From: Paracoccaceae bacterium | GTDB taxonomy: Bacteria > Pseudomonadota > Alphaproteobacteria > Rhodobacterales > Rhodobacteraceae | Length of the DNA: 64,000 nt | NCBI GenBank assembly: GCA_014654775.1 | Contig: JACVZW010000007.1 | Span: forward strand, 384,580 to 448,579 | Direction of reading: 5' to 3' | Shown: piece after piece, positions 26,543 through 34,318 of the stretch | Numbering within the stretch: position 1 is the stretch's first letter | Layout of the letters: each line of letters begins with the position of its first letter | The notes under the pieces: generated by a model | What the model was told of the DNA's origin: nothing | Databases searched by the model: none | What the model saw: only the letters and a program-made list of their open reading frames with translations | Translations under genes and position numbers: made by a program

Positions 26543-26584
26543 CCCTCTCCCTCCCCCATCTGTGGGGGAGGGTTGGGGAGGGGG
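26543..26584 (+). repeat. C/G-rich hairpin element B, copy 2
   Basis: CCCTCTCCCTCCCCC pairs with GGGGGAGGG around ATCTGT, and the 3' arm continues GGGGGAGGGTTGGGGAGGGG, which matches the four-G-run quadruplex pattern. It ends 22 bp before the second cupin start. Confidence 0.88.
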
Positions 26585-26606
26585 TTGCCTTCCCCGGGGG
26601 GACGTG

Positions 26607-27068
26607 ATGCCGAAAGTCACCCCACCCGACTGGTTCGAAGAGAACCCGACCCACCCCATCCTCGGCCCCGGTCCCGGCCCCTATCGGGCGCAGCTTCTGT
26701 CCGATCCGGGCGGGATCACGCAATTCGGCGCCTTTCTGGAGGAACTTCCGCCCGGCTCCCGCTCTGGCCATCGGCATTGGCATGAGGCCGAGGATGAGAT
26801 GGTGGTGATGCTGTCGGGCGAGGTCGTCCTTGTCGAGGACAGGGAAACACCCCTGCGTGCGGGCGATGTGGCCTGCTGGCCGGCCGGGCAACCCTTAGGC
26901 CACCGACTGGACAATCGCAGCCAGGAACCCGCCCGCTACCTTGTCATCGGCACGCGGGCGGTCCGCGACCGCATCCATTACACAGACCATGACCTGATCA
27001 CGGAAAAGGACGGCGCGGCGCGCCGCTACCTGCACCGCGACGGCACCCTTTACGGAGAAACTCCATGA
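26607..27068 (+). CDS. Cupin domain protein, second of a pair
   Basis: A 153-residue single-cupin protein related to the one upstream: SRSGHRHWHEAEDEMVVMLSGEV carries the H, H, E metal ligands and RAGDVACWPAGQPLGHRLDNRS the final His. The C-terminus (YTDHDLITEKDGAARRYLHRDG) parallels the upstream copy (YSDVDLRVVIEGGSATFTHKDG), so the pair probably arose by duplication. The stop overlaps the next start by 4 bases (ATGA). Confidence 0.82.
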   Translation: MPKVTPPDWFEENPTHPILGPGPGPYRAQLLSDPGGITQFGAFLEELPPGSRSGHRHWHEAEDEMVVMLSGEVVLVEDRETPLRAGDVACWPAGQPLGHRLDNRSQEPARYLVIGTRAVRDRIHYTDHDLITEKDGAARRYLHRDGTLYGETP

Positions 27069-29251
27069 CCGATTTCACCTATGCCGTGGACGCAGACGGC
27101 GTCGCCACCATCACCTGGGACGTCACGGCGAAGTCCATGAACGTCATGTCGACGGAAGGCTTCGCCCTGCTCGACAGCCTGATCGACAGGGCCTTGGCCG
27201 ATGCGGGCGTGAAGGGCGTCATCCTGACATCCGGCAAGAAGGATTTCGCGGGCGGGATGGACCTGAACGTGATCGCCCAGATGCGGGCGGGGGGCGCGCA
27301 GGCCATCTTTGATGGCGTGATGCAGATGCATGGCGTGCTGCGCAAGATCGAACGGGGCGGAATGGACCCAAAGACGAAGAAGGGCGGCAAGCCCATCGTT
27401 GCGGCCCTGCCCGGCACGGCGCTGGGGATCGGCTATGAACTGCCGCTCGCCTGCCACCGGATCATCGCCGCCGACAACCCGAAGGCCAAGATCGGCCTGC
27501 CCGAGATCATGGTCGGCATCTTCCCCGGCGCGGGCGGCACGACGCGGCTGGTGCGCAAGATGGGCGCGATGATGGCCGCGCCCTTCCTGCTGGAAGGCAA
27601 GCTCTCGGACCCCAAATCCGCCAAGGCGGCGGGGCTGGTGGATGAGGTGGTGGCGCCCGACGCGTTGCTCTCGCGCGCCAAGGAATGGGTGCTGCAGGCC
27701 AAAGACGCCGATCTGGTGAAGCCGTGGGACGACAAGGGCTACAAGATGCCCGGCGGCGCGCCCTATCATCCGGCGGGCTTCATGACCTATGTCGGCGCGT
27801 CGGCCATGATCATGGGCAAGACGATGGGGGTCTATCCGGCGGCCAAGGCGCTGCTCTCCGCGGCCTATGAGGGCGCGCTGGTCCCCTTCGACACCGCGCT
27901 GAAGATCGAGGCGCGGTGGTTCACCTCTGTTCTGATGAACCCGTCTTCTTCGGCCATGATCCGGTCGCTCTTTATCAACAAGGAGGCGCTGGAGAAGGGG
28001 GCGAACCGCCCCAAGGTCGCCGATCAGACGGTGGCGAAGGTGGGCGTGATCGGCGCGGGCATGATGGGGGCGGGCATCGCCTATGTCAGCGCCAGTGCGG
28101 GCATCGAGGTGGTGCTGATCGACGCGGCGCAAGAGGCCGCCGATCGCGGCAAGGCCCATTCGGCGGACCTTTTGGACAAGGGGATGAAGCGCGGCAAGAT
28201 CACGGCCGAGAAGAAGGCCGAGGTGCTGGGCCGTATCATCGCCACCACCGATTACGCGGCGCTTGCGGGCTGCGACCTGATTGTGGAGGCCGTGTTTGAA
28301 GACCCGAAGGTGAAGGCGGACGTGACGGCGAAGGTTGAGGCGGCGGTGGGCGAGGGCTGCATCTTCGCCACCAACACCTCTACCCTGCCCATCTCGGGCC
28401 TTGCCAAGGCCAGCCAGCGGCCCGCGAACTTCATCGGCATCCATTTCTTCTCGCCCGTCGACAAGATGAACCTTGTGGAGATCATCCGGGGCAAAGAGAC
28501 CGGCGATGTCGCGGTGGCCAAGGCGCTGGATTACGTGCGCCAGATCCGCAAGACGCCCATCGTGGTGAACGACGCGCGCTTCTTCTACGCCAACCGCTGC
28601 ATCATCCCCTATATCAACGAAGGCATCCGCATGGTGGCCGAAGGGGTGGAACCCGCGCTGGTGGAGAACGCGGCGAAACTGGTGGGCATGCCCTTGGGGC
28701 CGCTGCAACTGGTCGATGAAACCTCCATCGATCTGGGCGTGAAGATTGCCAAGGCCACGCGGGCCGCGATGGGCGATGCCTATCCGGATGGCGCGGTCGA
28801 TGCGGTGCTGTTCTGGATGGCCGATCAGGGGCGCATGGGGAAAAAGGCCAATGCGGGTTTCTACGCCTATGACGCAGCGGGCAAGCGCGAGGGGCTGTGG
28901 GAGGGTCTGGCCGCGCAGTATCCGCTGGCCGAAAGCCAGCCCGACCTGACGACGGTGCAGCATCGCCTGCTGATGGCGCAGGTCCTAGAGGCGGTGCGTG
29001 CGCTGGAGGACGGCGTGCTGACCGATATCCGCGAAGGCGATGTCGGCGCGATCCTCGGCTGGGGCTTTGCGCCGTGGTCGGGCGGGCCCTTCTCGTGGCT
29101 CGACATCATCGGGGCCGCGCGGGCGGTGGAAATCTGCGATCACCTGACCGCCACGCAAGGCGCGCGGTTCACCGCGCCCGCCCTGCTGCGCGAGATGGCC
29201 GCGAAAGGCGAAGGCTTCTACACCAGCCGCTACGCCACGAAGGCGGCCTGA
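27065..29251 (+). CDS. Bifunctional enoyl-CoA hydratase/3-hydroxyacyl-CoA dehydrogenase (FadB/FadJ-like)
   Basis: A 728-residue fusion. Residues 1-190 are a crotonase domain with oxyanion-hole segments KKDFAGGMDL and ALGIGYELPLA and a catalytic Glu in GLPEIMVGIFPGAGG. From about residue 320 comes the dehydrogenase: GxGxxG in VGVIGAGMMGAGIA and the HFFSP motif with catalytic His in FIGIHFFSPVDKMNL, then two C-terminal helical domains. It converts 2-enoyl-CoA to 3-ketoacyl-CoA for the thiolase. It is the last gene of the cluster and overlaps the convergent Hint gene by 22 bp. Confidence 0.93.
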   Translation: MTDFTYAVDADGVATITWDVTAKSMNVMSTEGFALLDSLIDRALADAGVKGVILTSGKKDFAGGMDLNVIAQMRAGGAQAIFDGVMQMHGVLRKIERGGMDPKTKKGGKPIVAALPGTALGIGYELPLACHRIIAADNPKAKIGLPEIMVGIFPGAGGTTRLVRKMGAMMAAPFLLEGKLSDPKSAKAAGLVDEVVAPDALLSRAKEWVLQAKDADLVKPWDDKGYKMPGGAPYHPAGFMTYVGASAMIMGKTMGVYPAAKALLSAAYEGALVPFDTALKIEARWFTSVLMNPSSSAMIRSLFINKEALEKGANRPKVADQTVAKVGVIGAGMMGAGIAYVSASAGIEVVLIDAAQEAADRGKAHSADLLDKGMKRGKITAEKKAEVLGRIIATTDYAALAGCDLIVEAVFEDPKVKADVTAKVEAAVGEGCIFATNTSTLPISGLAKASQRPANFIGIHFFSPVDKMNLVEIIRGKETGDVAVAKALDYVRQIRKTPIVVNDARFFYANRCIIPYINEGIRMVAEGVEPALVENAAKLVGMPLGPLQLVDETSIDLGVKIAKATRAAMGDAYPDGAVDAVLFWMADQGRMGKKANAGFYAYDAAGKREGLWEGLAAQYPLAESQPDLTTVQHRLLMAQVLEAVRALEDGVLTDIREGDVGAILGWGFAPWSGGPFSWLDIIGAARAVEICDHLTATQGARFTAPALLREMAAKGEGFYTSRYATKAA

Positions 29252-29856
29252 GCCGCATCCTGACGGGCGGCGATCCGCGCCGCCCGGTTTCCTTCGGCAA
29301 TCAGGTCCGCGACCAGACGGCGGGCCTCGGCCAGCCGCAGCGTGATCAGCCCGTCGCAGCGGAAGAGGTTCGCCGCCGCAGACCCGTGCCCGCCGCAGCC
29401 CAAAAGCAGGCTGCCCCCGGCAAAGATCACCTGCGGCGTGTCGAATTGCAGATGCACGATCGTCGTGTCGCGCGGGGCGCAGCGGCGGATGCCGTTCCAG
29501 CCGACAAGGGCCAGCGCGGGCACCATCACGAAGGGTTCGCCATATTCGTCTTCGGCCAGATCGCTTTCCAGCAGCACCATCTGCGCGGGCAGCAGTTCGA
29601 CGGGCTGGTCGTTCAGCATCGCGCCGGCGGGCAGGACGACAGGCCAAAAGGCGGGCGGCACCCATGCCGCCTGCCGCGAACAATGCACGGCGCGCAGCGG
29701 GACCTCGCCCTGTTCGAAGGTGAGGACGGTATCGCCTGCCACAAGCCGCCGCGCCTCGATCCAGCCATCGGGGGTAGACAGGCGGAGCGCGGCAGACAGC
29801 CCGTCCACAAGGATGGGCAGGGCCGCCGGTTGACCTGAAATCATCGAGGACTGCAT
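29230..29856 (-). CDS. Hint-domain (hedgehog/intein-type) protein
   Basis: A 208-residue protein resembling the Hint_2 domain proteins common in Rhodobacteraceae. The core segment IEARRLVAGDTVLTFEQGEVPLRAVHCSRQA corresponds to the first Hint strands, and LLESDLAEDEYGEPFVMVPALALV to the later block; the cysteine found at position 1 of active inteins is not seen, so self-splicing is unlikely. The Ala/Arg-rich C-terminus follows GCGGHGSAAANLFRCDG. The ATG at 29856 has AGAAGG upstream; the longer ORF adds an unlikely basic leader. Role unknown. Confidence 0.7.
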   Translation of the reverse strand: MQSSMISGQPAALPILVDGLSAALRLSTPDGWIEARRLVAGDTVLTFEQGEVPLRAVHCSRQAAWVPPAFWPVVLPAGAMLNDQPVELLPAQMVLLESDLAEDEYGEPFVMVPALALVGWNGIRRCAPRDTTIVHLQFDTPQVIFAGGSLLLGCGGHGSAAANLFRCDGLITLRLAEARRLVADLIAEGNRAARIAARQDAAQAAFVA

Positions 29857-29966
29857 GGGATATGCCTTCTCGCTAGCGTCGATGAAAACAGATTGCCCGC
29901 CGGATTCGACGCGCAAAGGGCAGAAGACAGGCAATTCCGGGATGATTGTGTCCGGATCGGGAACGA

Positions 29967-30632
29967 TCAACCGATCGGATCGGGATCGAAACGATAGCCG
30001 AAACGGGCGATATCTGGCGCGCAAAGTGCCGCCAGCCGCGCGGCATCGGCATCGGAATAATAGGGCCGCCAGTCCCGCCCGCGCGCGCTGTCATTGGCGC
30101 GCGGCAGCGGCGTCAGGCGAAAGCCCAGATGCGCCTCAAACGGGGCAAGGTCTTCCTCCAGCCGCTCGATCCGGGCATAGAGCGCGGTCCGTTCCTGACC
30201 ATTGGCATCCCGCAGATAGGCGGGATAGGGCCATGCGGTGAAGGCGGCCACCGTCTGGGGATGGGCAAGGAAGGTGGAGAAATCCACCGCCTTGGCCAAA
30301 GCCACGGCCGGACTGTCGAAGCCCTGTTCGCGCAGCCAGTGGTAATAGCTGACCATCCGGTCCCAAGGGTTGCGGATCAGGGTGAGAAGGAACAGCCCGT
30401 CAAGCTCTGCCGCCGTCACCAGCCCATCGAGATCGGCCAGCGTGGAATGCTTCCACAGCCGCCCTTTGGCGGGCAGACCTTTCAGCCGCCCGCGCCGGGC
30501 GCGCGCCTTGGGCGTGTCGCCGATCAGGATGTCGTCCTTCATGGCGCGGGCCTCCAGCGCCAGCGTCAGCGCCGTGCCCCCGGTCTTGGGGATATGGATG
30601 AAGAGGTAACCCCGTCCGCGCGACAGGATCAC
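29967..30632 (-). CDS. Sulfotransferase family protein (PAPS-dependent), copy 1
   Basis: A 221-residue protein with the 5'-phosphosulfate loop YLFIHIPKTGGTALTLAL near the N-terminus and the 3'-phosphate block LTLIRNPWDRMVSYYHWL in the middle, diagnostic of the sulfotransferase family 2 fold. It would transfer sulfate from PAPS to a carbohydrate or small acceptor; the acceptor is unknown. GTG at 30632 is chosen because GGAGG lies 9 bases upstream; the TTG at 30656 in the track lies inside a palindrome. Confidence 0.82.
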   Translation of the reverse strand: MILSRGRGYLFIHIPKTGGTALTLALEARAMKDDILIGDTPKARARRGRLKGLPAKGRLWKHSTLADLDGLVTAAELDGLFLLTLIRNPWDRMVSYYHWLREQGFDSPAVALAKAVDFSTFLAHPQTVAAFTAWPYPAYLRDANGQERTALYARIERLEEDLAPFEAHLGFRLTPLPRANDSARGRDWRPYYSDADAARLAALCAPDIARFGYRFDPDPIG

Positions 30633-30654
30633 CGTCCACCGCCTCCAGCGGCCC

Positions 30655-30698
30655 AAGAATTTTCGAAAATTCTTGTCAAAATTCTTCGAAGAATTTTG
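30655..30698. repeat. Tandem 20-bp AT-rich palindromes (element D), locus 1
   Basis: AAGAATTTTCGAAAATTCTT (30655-30674) and AAAATTCTTCGAAGAATTTT (30678-30697), both perfect palindromes with a 23-bp period. The second half of the first equals the first half of the second (AAAATTCTT), so alternative pairings are possible. On the minus strand they start 17 bases after the stop of the 2-hydroxyacid dehydrogenase gene, fitting a 3'-end hairpin or terminator role. Confidence 0.85.
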
Positions 30699-30714
30699 GG
30701 GCCTGCGGCCATAG

Positions 30715-31668
30715 TCACCCCACTCGATTGGGAAGGTCGCGCCCCTCCAGATGGGCGATGAGGTTCTCGACCGCCATCATCCCCATGTTCTCGCGCACCT
30801 CCAGCGCCGCCGTGCCCAGATGGGGCAGCAGCGTCACATTCTCCATCGCCATCAGTTCCGGCGGAACCTTGGGTTCGAATTCGTAGACATCAAGGCCCGC
30901 CCCTGCGATGCGCCCCTCGGCCAGCGTGGCGATCAGCGCCGCCTCATCCACCACATCGCCCCGCGCGATGTTGACGAAGATGCCCGAGGGCTTCATCGCG
31001 GCAAAGGCCGCCGCGTTGATCAGGTGATGGGTGGCCTTGCCCCCCGGCACCGCCACCACGACGAAATCCTGCGCCATGGCCTCGGCCATTCCCACCTGCC
31101 GCGCGGGCAGCCCCACATCGGCCACCGCCGAGCGGTTGTGGAACACCACCTCCATGCCAAAGCCGAAATGGCAGCGCCGCGCGATGGCCTTGCCGATACG
31201 CCCCATGCCGATGATCCCGACGGACTTCCCGCTGACATGGGTGCCCAGCATCTGCGTCGGCCCCCAGCCGACCCATTGGCCCGCGCGCAGGATACGCTCC
31301 CCCTCGCCCAGCCGCCGCGCCGTCATCAGGATCAGCGACAGCGCGATATCCGCCGTAGCATCCGTCACCGCACCGGGCGTGTTGCTGACCGCCACGCCAG
31401 CGGCCTTCGCCGCCTCCACGTCAATGTGATTGTAGCCCACCCCGAAATTCGCCAGCAGACGGCAGCGCGGCTGCGGCACATCGGCAAAGACCTCGGCAGA
31501 AAAGCGGTCGCCGAGCGTGGGCATGACCACGTCGAAATCGCGCAAGGCACTGCGCAATTCGTCGGCCGTCAGCACCCGCGCCTCTTCCGCGCGCAAAGTC
31601 ACGTCGAACCGTGCCTGCGCGGCGGCGAGTACCGTCGCCGGCATCCGGCGCGTGATCAAAAGCTTCAT
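30715..31668 (-). CDS. D-isomer-specific 2-hydroxyacid dehydrogenase (glyoxylate/hydroxypyruvate reductase-like)
   Basis: A 317-residue NAD(P)-dependent oxidoreductase. The cofactor motif is VGIIGMGRIGKAIARR; the catalytic Arg is in VNIARGDVVDE, the Glu in GLDVYEFEP and the His in LLPHLGTAA. NFGVGYNHIDVEAA and NTPGAVTDATAD belong to the substrate domain. HNRS after the second strand suggests NADPH preference, as in glyoxylate reductases (inference). The ATG overlaps the csaA stop by one base. Confidence 0.9.
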   Translation of the reverse strand: MKLLITRRMPATVLAAAQARFDVTLRAEEARVLTADELRSALRDFDVVMPTLGDRFSAEVFADVPQPRCRLLANFGVGYNHIDVEAAKAAGVAVSNTPGAVTDATADIALSLILMTARRLGEGERILRAGQWVGWGPTQMLGTHVSGKSVGIIGMGRIGKAIARRCHFGFGMEVVFHNRSAVADVGLPARQVGMAEAMAQDFVVVAVPGGKATHHLINAAAFAAMKPSGIFVNIARGDVVDEAALIATLAEGRIAGAGLDVYEFEPKVPPELMAMENVTLLPHLGTAALEVRENMGMMAVENLIAHLEGRDLPNRVG

Positions 31669-32003
31669 CAGAACATCCTCCCCCCCAGCGGCACATCCTG
31701 ATCCGGCGCAAGAAGGACAACCTCCCCCTCGGCATCCGGAACGCCCAGCACCAGCACCTCGGACATTACCTTGCCGATCTGGCGGGGAGGGAAATTCACC
31801 ACCCCCATCACCAATCGGCCCAGCAGCCCCTCTGGGGTATAGTGCCGCGTGAGCTGTGCGGAAGAGCGCTTCTCGCCGATTTCCGGCCCGAAATCGACCC
31901 AGAGCTTGATCGCGGGCTTCCGCGCCTCGGGATAAGGCTCCGCGCGCACGATCCGGCCCACGCGGATGTCCACCTTCTGGAAGTCATCATAGGTGATCGT
32001 CAC
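31668..32003 (-). CDS. csaA: tRNA-binding protein CsaA-like
   Basis: A 111-residue single OB-fold of the tRNA_bind family: FQKVDIRVGRIVRAEPYPEARKPAIKLWVDFG, then LLGRLVMGVVNFPPRQIG. Related domains occur at the C-terminus of methionyl-tRNA synthetase. CsaA in Bacillus has export-related chaperone activity; in proteobacteria the role is not settled. It starts with GTG overlapping the proC TGA (GTGA) and ends in a one-base overlap with the next gene, so it is coupled on both sides. Confidence 0.88.
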   Translation of the reverse strand: MTITYDDFQKVDIRVGRIVRAEPYPEARKPAIKLWVDFGPEIGEKRSSAQLTRHYTPEGLLGRLVMGVVNFPPRQIGKVMSEVLVLGVPDAEGEVVLLAPDQDVPLGGRMF

Positions 32004-32803
32004 TTGCCCAGCTCCCGCCCGCGATCCGCCGCCGCCTTCACCGCCCGCGCCATCAGCCCCGGCAATTCCGGCATCAACACAGCCAAAGCCGCCGCCGTGG
32101 TGCCGCCCGGCGAGGTGACGTTGACGCGCAGCTGCGCCGCGCTGTCCGCCGACCGATGCGCCAGTTCCCCCGACCCGCAAACGGTGGCGCGGGCCAATTG
32201 CATGGCCACCTCGGGCGAAAGACCCTCCGCCTCTCCCGCTGCGGCCAGCGCCTCGATCAGATGGAAGACATAGGCCGGGCCAGAGCCGGAGACGGCGGTC
32301 ACCGCGTCGATCTGATGCTCGCCCTCAAGGATCACCGTCTCGCCCACGGCCGCCATCAGCGCCACGGCCAGTGCCATGTCGCCCTCTGACACATGGGCAT
32401 TGCGGCACAGCGCGGTGATCCCCCGGTTCACCATCGCAGGCGTGTTGGGCATGGTGCGCACGATGGGGGTGCGGTCGCCCAAGGCCGCCTCGAAAGCGGC
32501 GATCGTCGTGCCTGCGGCGATGGAGATGAACAGCGTCGTCCCATTGCCCAGCGCCTGCAGCGCGGGCAGCGCCGCGCCCATCATCTGCGGTTTCACCGCC
32601 AGCAGCGCCACGGCAGGGGCCGCAGGTACGCCCACATTCAGATGCACCCCCGACGCGCGCAGCCAATCCGACGGGTTGGGTTCGATCACCCAGACCGATC
32701 CCGCAGGCACACCTGCCTTGAGCCAGCCCATGAGCAGGGCCGTCCCCATCTTGCCACATCCCAGAAGAACCAGCCCGTCTTGGGCCACCCGTTCCAACGC
32801 CAT
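32000..32803 (-). CDS. proC: Pyrroline-5-carboxylate reductase
   Basis: A 267-residue NAD(P)H enzyme for the last step of proline synthesis. The dinucleotide motif is LVLLGCGKMGTALLMGWL; AVKPQMMGAAL, IVRTMPNTPAMVNRGITALC and the C-terminal DAVTAVSGSGPAYVFHLIEAL and RVNVTSPGGTTAAAL are the standard ProC blocks. The order proC-csaA-hydroxyacid dehydrogenase forms one minus-strand operon by overlaps. Confidence 0.95.
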   Translation of the reverse strand: MALERVAQDGLVLLGCGKMGTALLMGWLKAGVPAGSVWVIEPNPSDWLRASGVHLNVGVPAAPAVALLAVKPQMMGAALPALQALGNGTTLFISIAAGTTIAAFEAALGDRTPIVRTMPNTPAMVNRGITALCRNAHVSEGDMALAVALMAAVGETVILEGEHQIDAVTAVSGSGPAYVFHLIEALAAAGEAEGLSPEVAMQLARATVCGSGELAHRSADSAAQLRVNVTSPGGTTAAALAVLMPELPGLMARAVKAAADRGRELGK

Positions 32804-32833
32804 CGCGTCCCCCGCCTGAATTCGGCGGGCAGG

Positions 32834-33337
32834 TTAGGCGCGCCCGTAAGCCTCGGCAATGGCGACCTTCATGGCATCCGCCGGGGTCCTGTCACCCCAA
32901 GAGACAAGCTGAAAGGCCGGATAGAACCGCTCCGCCGCCGCCACCGCCGCACCGATCAAGCGGTCGATCTGATCCGCCGTCGCGCATTGCCCGCCCGACA
33001 GCAGCAGCCCGTGCCGCCAAACCATCAGCTTCTGCTCTTCCCAAAAGGTGAAGGCCCCGGTCCATACCAGATCGTTGCAGCGGTTCAGCACGTCGAACAG
33101 CGCGCCCATCCGGCCCACCGGGGGTTCCATCTCGAAGGTGCAGATCAGGCGCAGCGTCTCGTCCTGCGCCGACCATGCGAGCGTCAGGCTATAGGTTCGC
33201 CACTGCCCTTCCACGGCCATCGCGATCTGATCATCGGTGACGCGGTCGAATTCCCAGTCATGATGTTCGGCCAAGGTTTCAACGATGTCGATCGGATGAA
33301 GATCGTCGGTGGTGAGAAAATCTTCCGCAAGCGACAT
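32834..33337 (-). CDS. YbjN domain-containing protein
   Basis: A 167-residue cytoplasmic protein of the YbjN/secretion-chaperone-like fold: HHDWEFDRVTDDQIAMAVEGQWRTYSLTLAWS, then MGALFDVLNRCNDLVWTGAFTFWEEQKLMVWRHGL. YbjN is widespread and its biochemical role is not established; in enterobacteria it affects motility and biofilm. It lies 30 bp upstream of proC on the same strand and may belong to that operon. Confidence 0.87.
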   Translation of the reverse strand: MSLAEDFLTTDDLHPIDIVETLAEHHDWEFDRVTDDQIAMAVEGQWRTYSLTLAWSAQDETLRLICTFEMEPPVGRMGALFDVLNRCNDLVWTGAFTFWEEQKLMVWRHGLLLSGGQCATADQIDRLIGAAVAAAERFYPAFQLVSWGDRTPADAMKVAIAEAYGRA

Positions 33338-33398
33338 TACCCGGCCTCATGATAACGCTTCTTCCGGGTACGAACCCACAAGAAGCTGGGCGTCTGGC

Positions 33399-33428
33399 AA
33401 GGGTCAGCGTTTGCCGGACGTGACCCTT
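33399..33428. promoter_or_regulatory. Inverted repeat upstream of the YbjN gene
   Basis: AAGGGTCA and TGACCCTT are perfect 8-bp arms with a 14-base spacer, about 60-90 bp upstream of the YbjN start. This is the clearest structure in the 426-bp gene-free stretch 33338-33763, apart from the terminator at its end. It could be an operator; no regulator is recognised. Short ORFs in the stretch lack gene features. Confidence 0.4.
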
Positions 33429-33713
33429 ACTAGATATGGTGTGACGAAAGCGGAAGTCTGTAAAGCGAATTCTGGCCAAATCTTCTGTGGACAAACGCTC
33501 CACAAGCCGGTCGGGCGGATCTGCGCCGAACGCGCGTGTCCGGGAACCGAAAGGCGGCAACCTATGCGCGTGGCGGCAGCGTTCACGCGTCCAGTTTTGG
33601 GTCTGGGAGACGTTCCGGGCGGTTAGCGGAAGGGGCAGCCACACCCGCAGCCGCCCTGTCATTCTGCTCTGCTGATTTGTCTGCGCTCTCGTCGCAGGTG
33701 CCGGCAGACAACG

Positions 33714-33736
33714 AAAAAGGCGGCCCGCAGGCCGCC
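33714..33736 (-). terminator. Intrinsic terminator of ubiK
   Basis: On the minus strand GGCGGCC-TGCG-GGCCGCC is followed directly by TTTTTC: a 7-bp GC stem with a U-tract, 27 bases after the ubiK stop. Confidence 0.85.
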
Positions 33737-33763
33737 CGCATCACCCCGGCAAAACGGCCGAAA

Positions 33764-34045
33764 TCACTCGGCCTTCTTCTTCGCCGCCTTCGATGCCTCG
33801 CCCGCCAACTTCGCCTCCAGCACGGCCAGACGGGCCTCCAGCGCCGCGTTTTCTTCGCGCGCCTTCACGGCCATGGCGCGGACGGCATCAAATTCCTCGC
33901 GCGTGACGAAATCGCGGTCGGCCATCCAGCGGTCGACCAGACCCTTCATCGCCGTCTCGGCCTCGGTCTTGGCCCCCTGCGCCACGCCCATGGCATTGGT
34001 CATCAGCTGCGACATGTCGTCGAAGAACTTGGATCGCGTCTGCAT
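33764..34045 (-). CDS. ubiK: Ubiquinone biosynthesis accessory factor UbiK family (BMFP, DUF526)
   Basis: A 93-residue protein: MQTRSKFFDDMSQLMTNAMGVAQGAKTEAE followed by FVTREEFDAVRAMAVKAREENAALEARLAVLEAKL, an amphipathic N-terminal helix and a coiled coil that trimerises in the family. UbiK assists aerobic ubiquinone synthesis with UbiJ at the membrane; Brucella BMFP also promotes membrane fusion. The C-terminus is lysine-rich. AAAAGGAG precedes the ATG at 34045. It is divergent from lgt. Confidence 0.87.
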   Translation of the reverse strand: MQTRSKFFDDMSQLMTNAMGVAQGAKTEAETAMKGLVDRWMADRDFVTREEFDAVRAMAVKAREENAALEARLAVLEAKLAGEASKAAKKKAE

Positions 34046-34111
34046 CGCGGCACTCCTTTTCCTGCGCTCTATATGGCCCTGCTCGGGGCAGCGCACAAGC
34101 GGGGACCCCTG

Positions 34112-34134
34112 CTTCATCTTGGCACAAATACTCA
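34112..34134 (+). repeat. Dispersed element A, copy 3
   Basis: A copy with one change (GGCACAAATA for GGCCCAAATA), in the 273-bp gap between the divergent ubiK and lgt genes, 66 bp from the ubiK start and followed 46 bp later by element B copy 3. Confidence 0.88.
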
Positions 34135-34180
34135 CCTTGCACCGCCCACCGTCCGCGCCATCGCTCTGGGACGGGGTGCC

Positions 34181-34220
34181 TCTCCCTCCCCCGCAACGTG
34201 GGGGAGGGTCGGGGAGGGGG
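34181..34220 (+). repeat. C/G-rich hairpin element B, copy 3
   Basis: TCTCCCTCCCCC pairs with GGGGGAGGG around GCAACGT; the 3' arm is GGGGGAGGGTCGGGGAGGGG. It stands in the ubiK-lgt divergent region, 98 bp before lgt. Confidence 0.88.
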
Positions 34221-34318
34221 TGCCCCGCCCCATGACCCCACGCCGCCGTGACCGGCGCGACGGTTGACTTCCCGCCCCCTTCCCCGGAAAACCACCGCGA
34301 CCCCCACGAGGAAGCCGC

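Noticed and set aside
27050-28963. 637-residue minus-strand ORF opposite the FadJ-like gene
   Set aside because: Shadow of a certain multidomain enzyme; His/Arg-rich and without recognisable motifs.
33421-33445. TACTAGATATGGTGT as a possible NrdR box
   Set aside because: The dyad is incomplete, there is no second box at the usual distance and no ribonucleotide reductase gene nearby.
33309-33662. Small ORFs on both strands in the gene-free stretch before ybjN
   Set aside because: No ribosome binding site, no conserved-looking composition and mutual overlap; one overlaps the start of ybjN.
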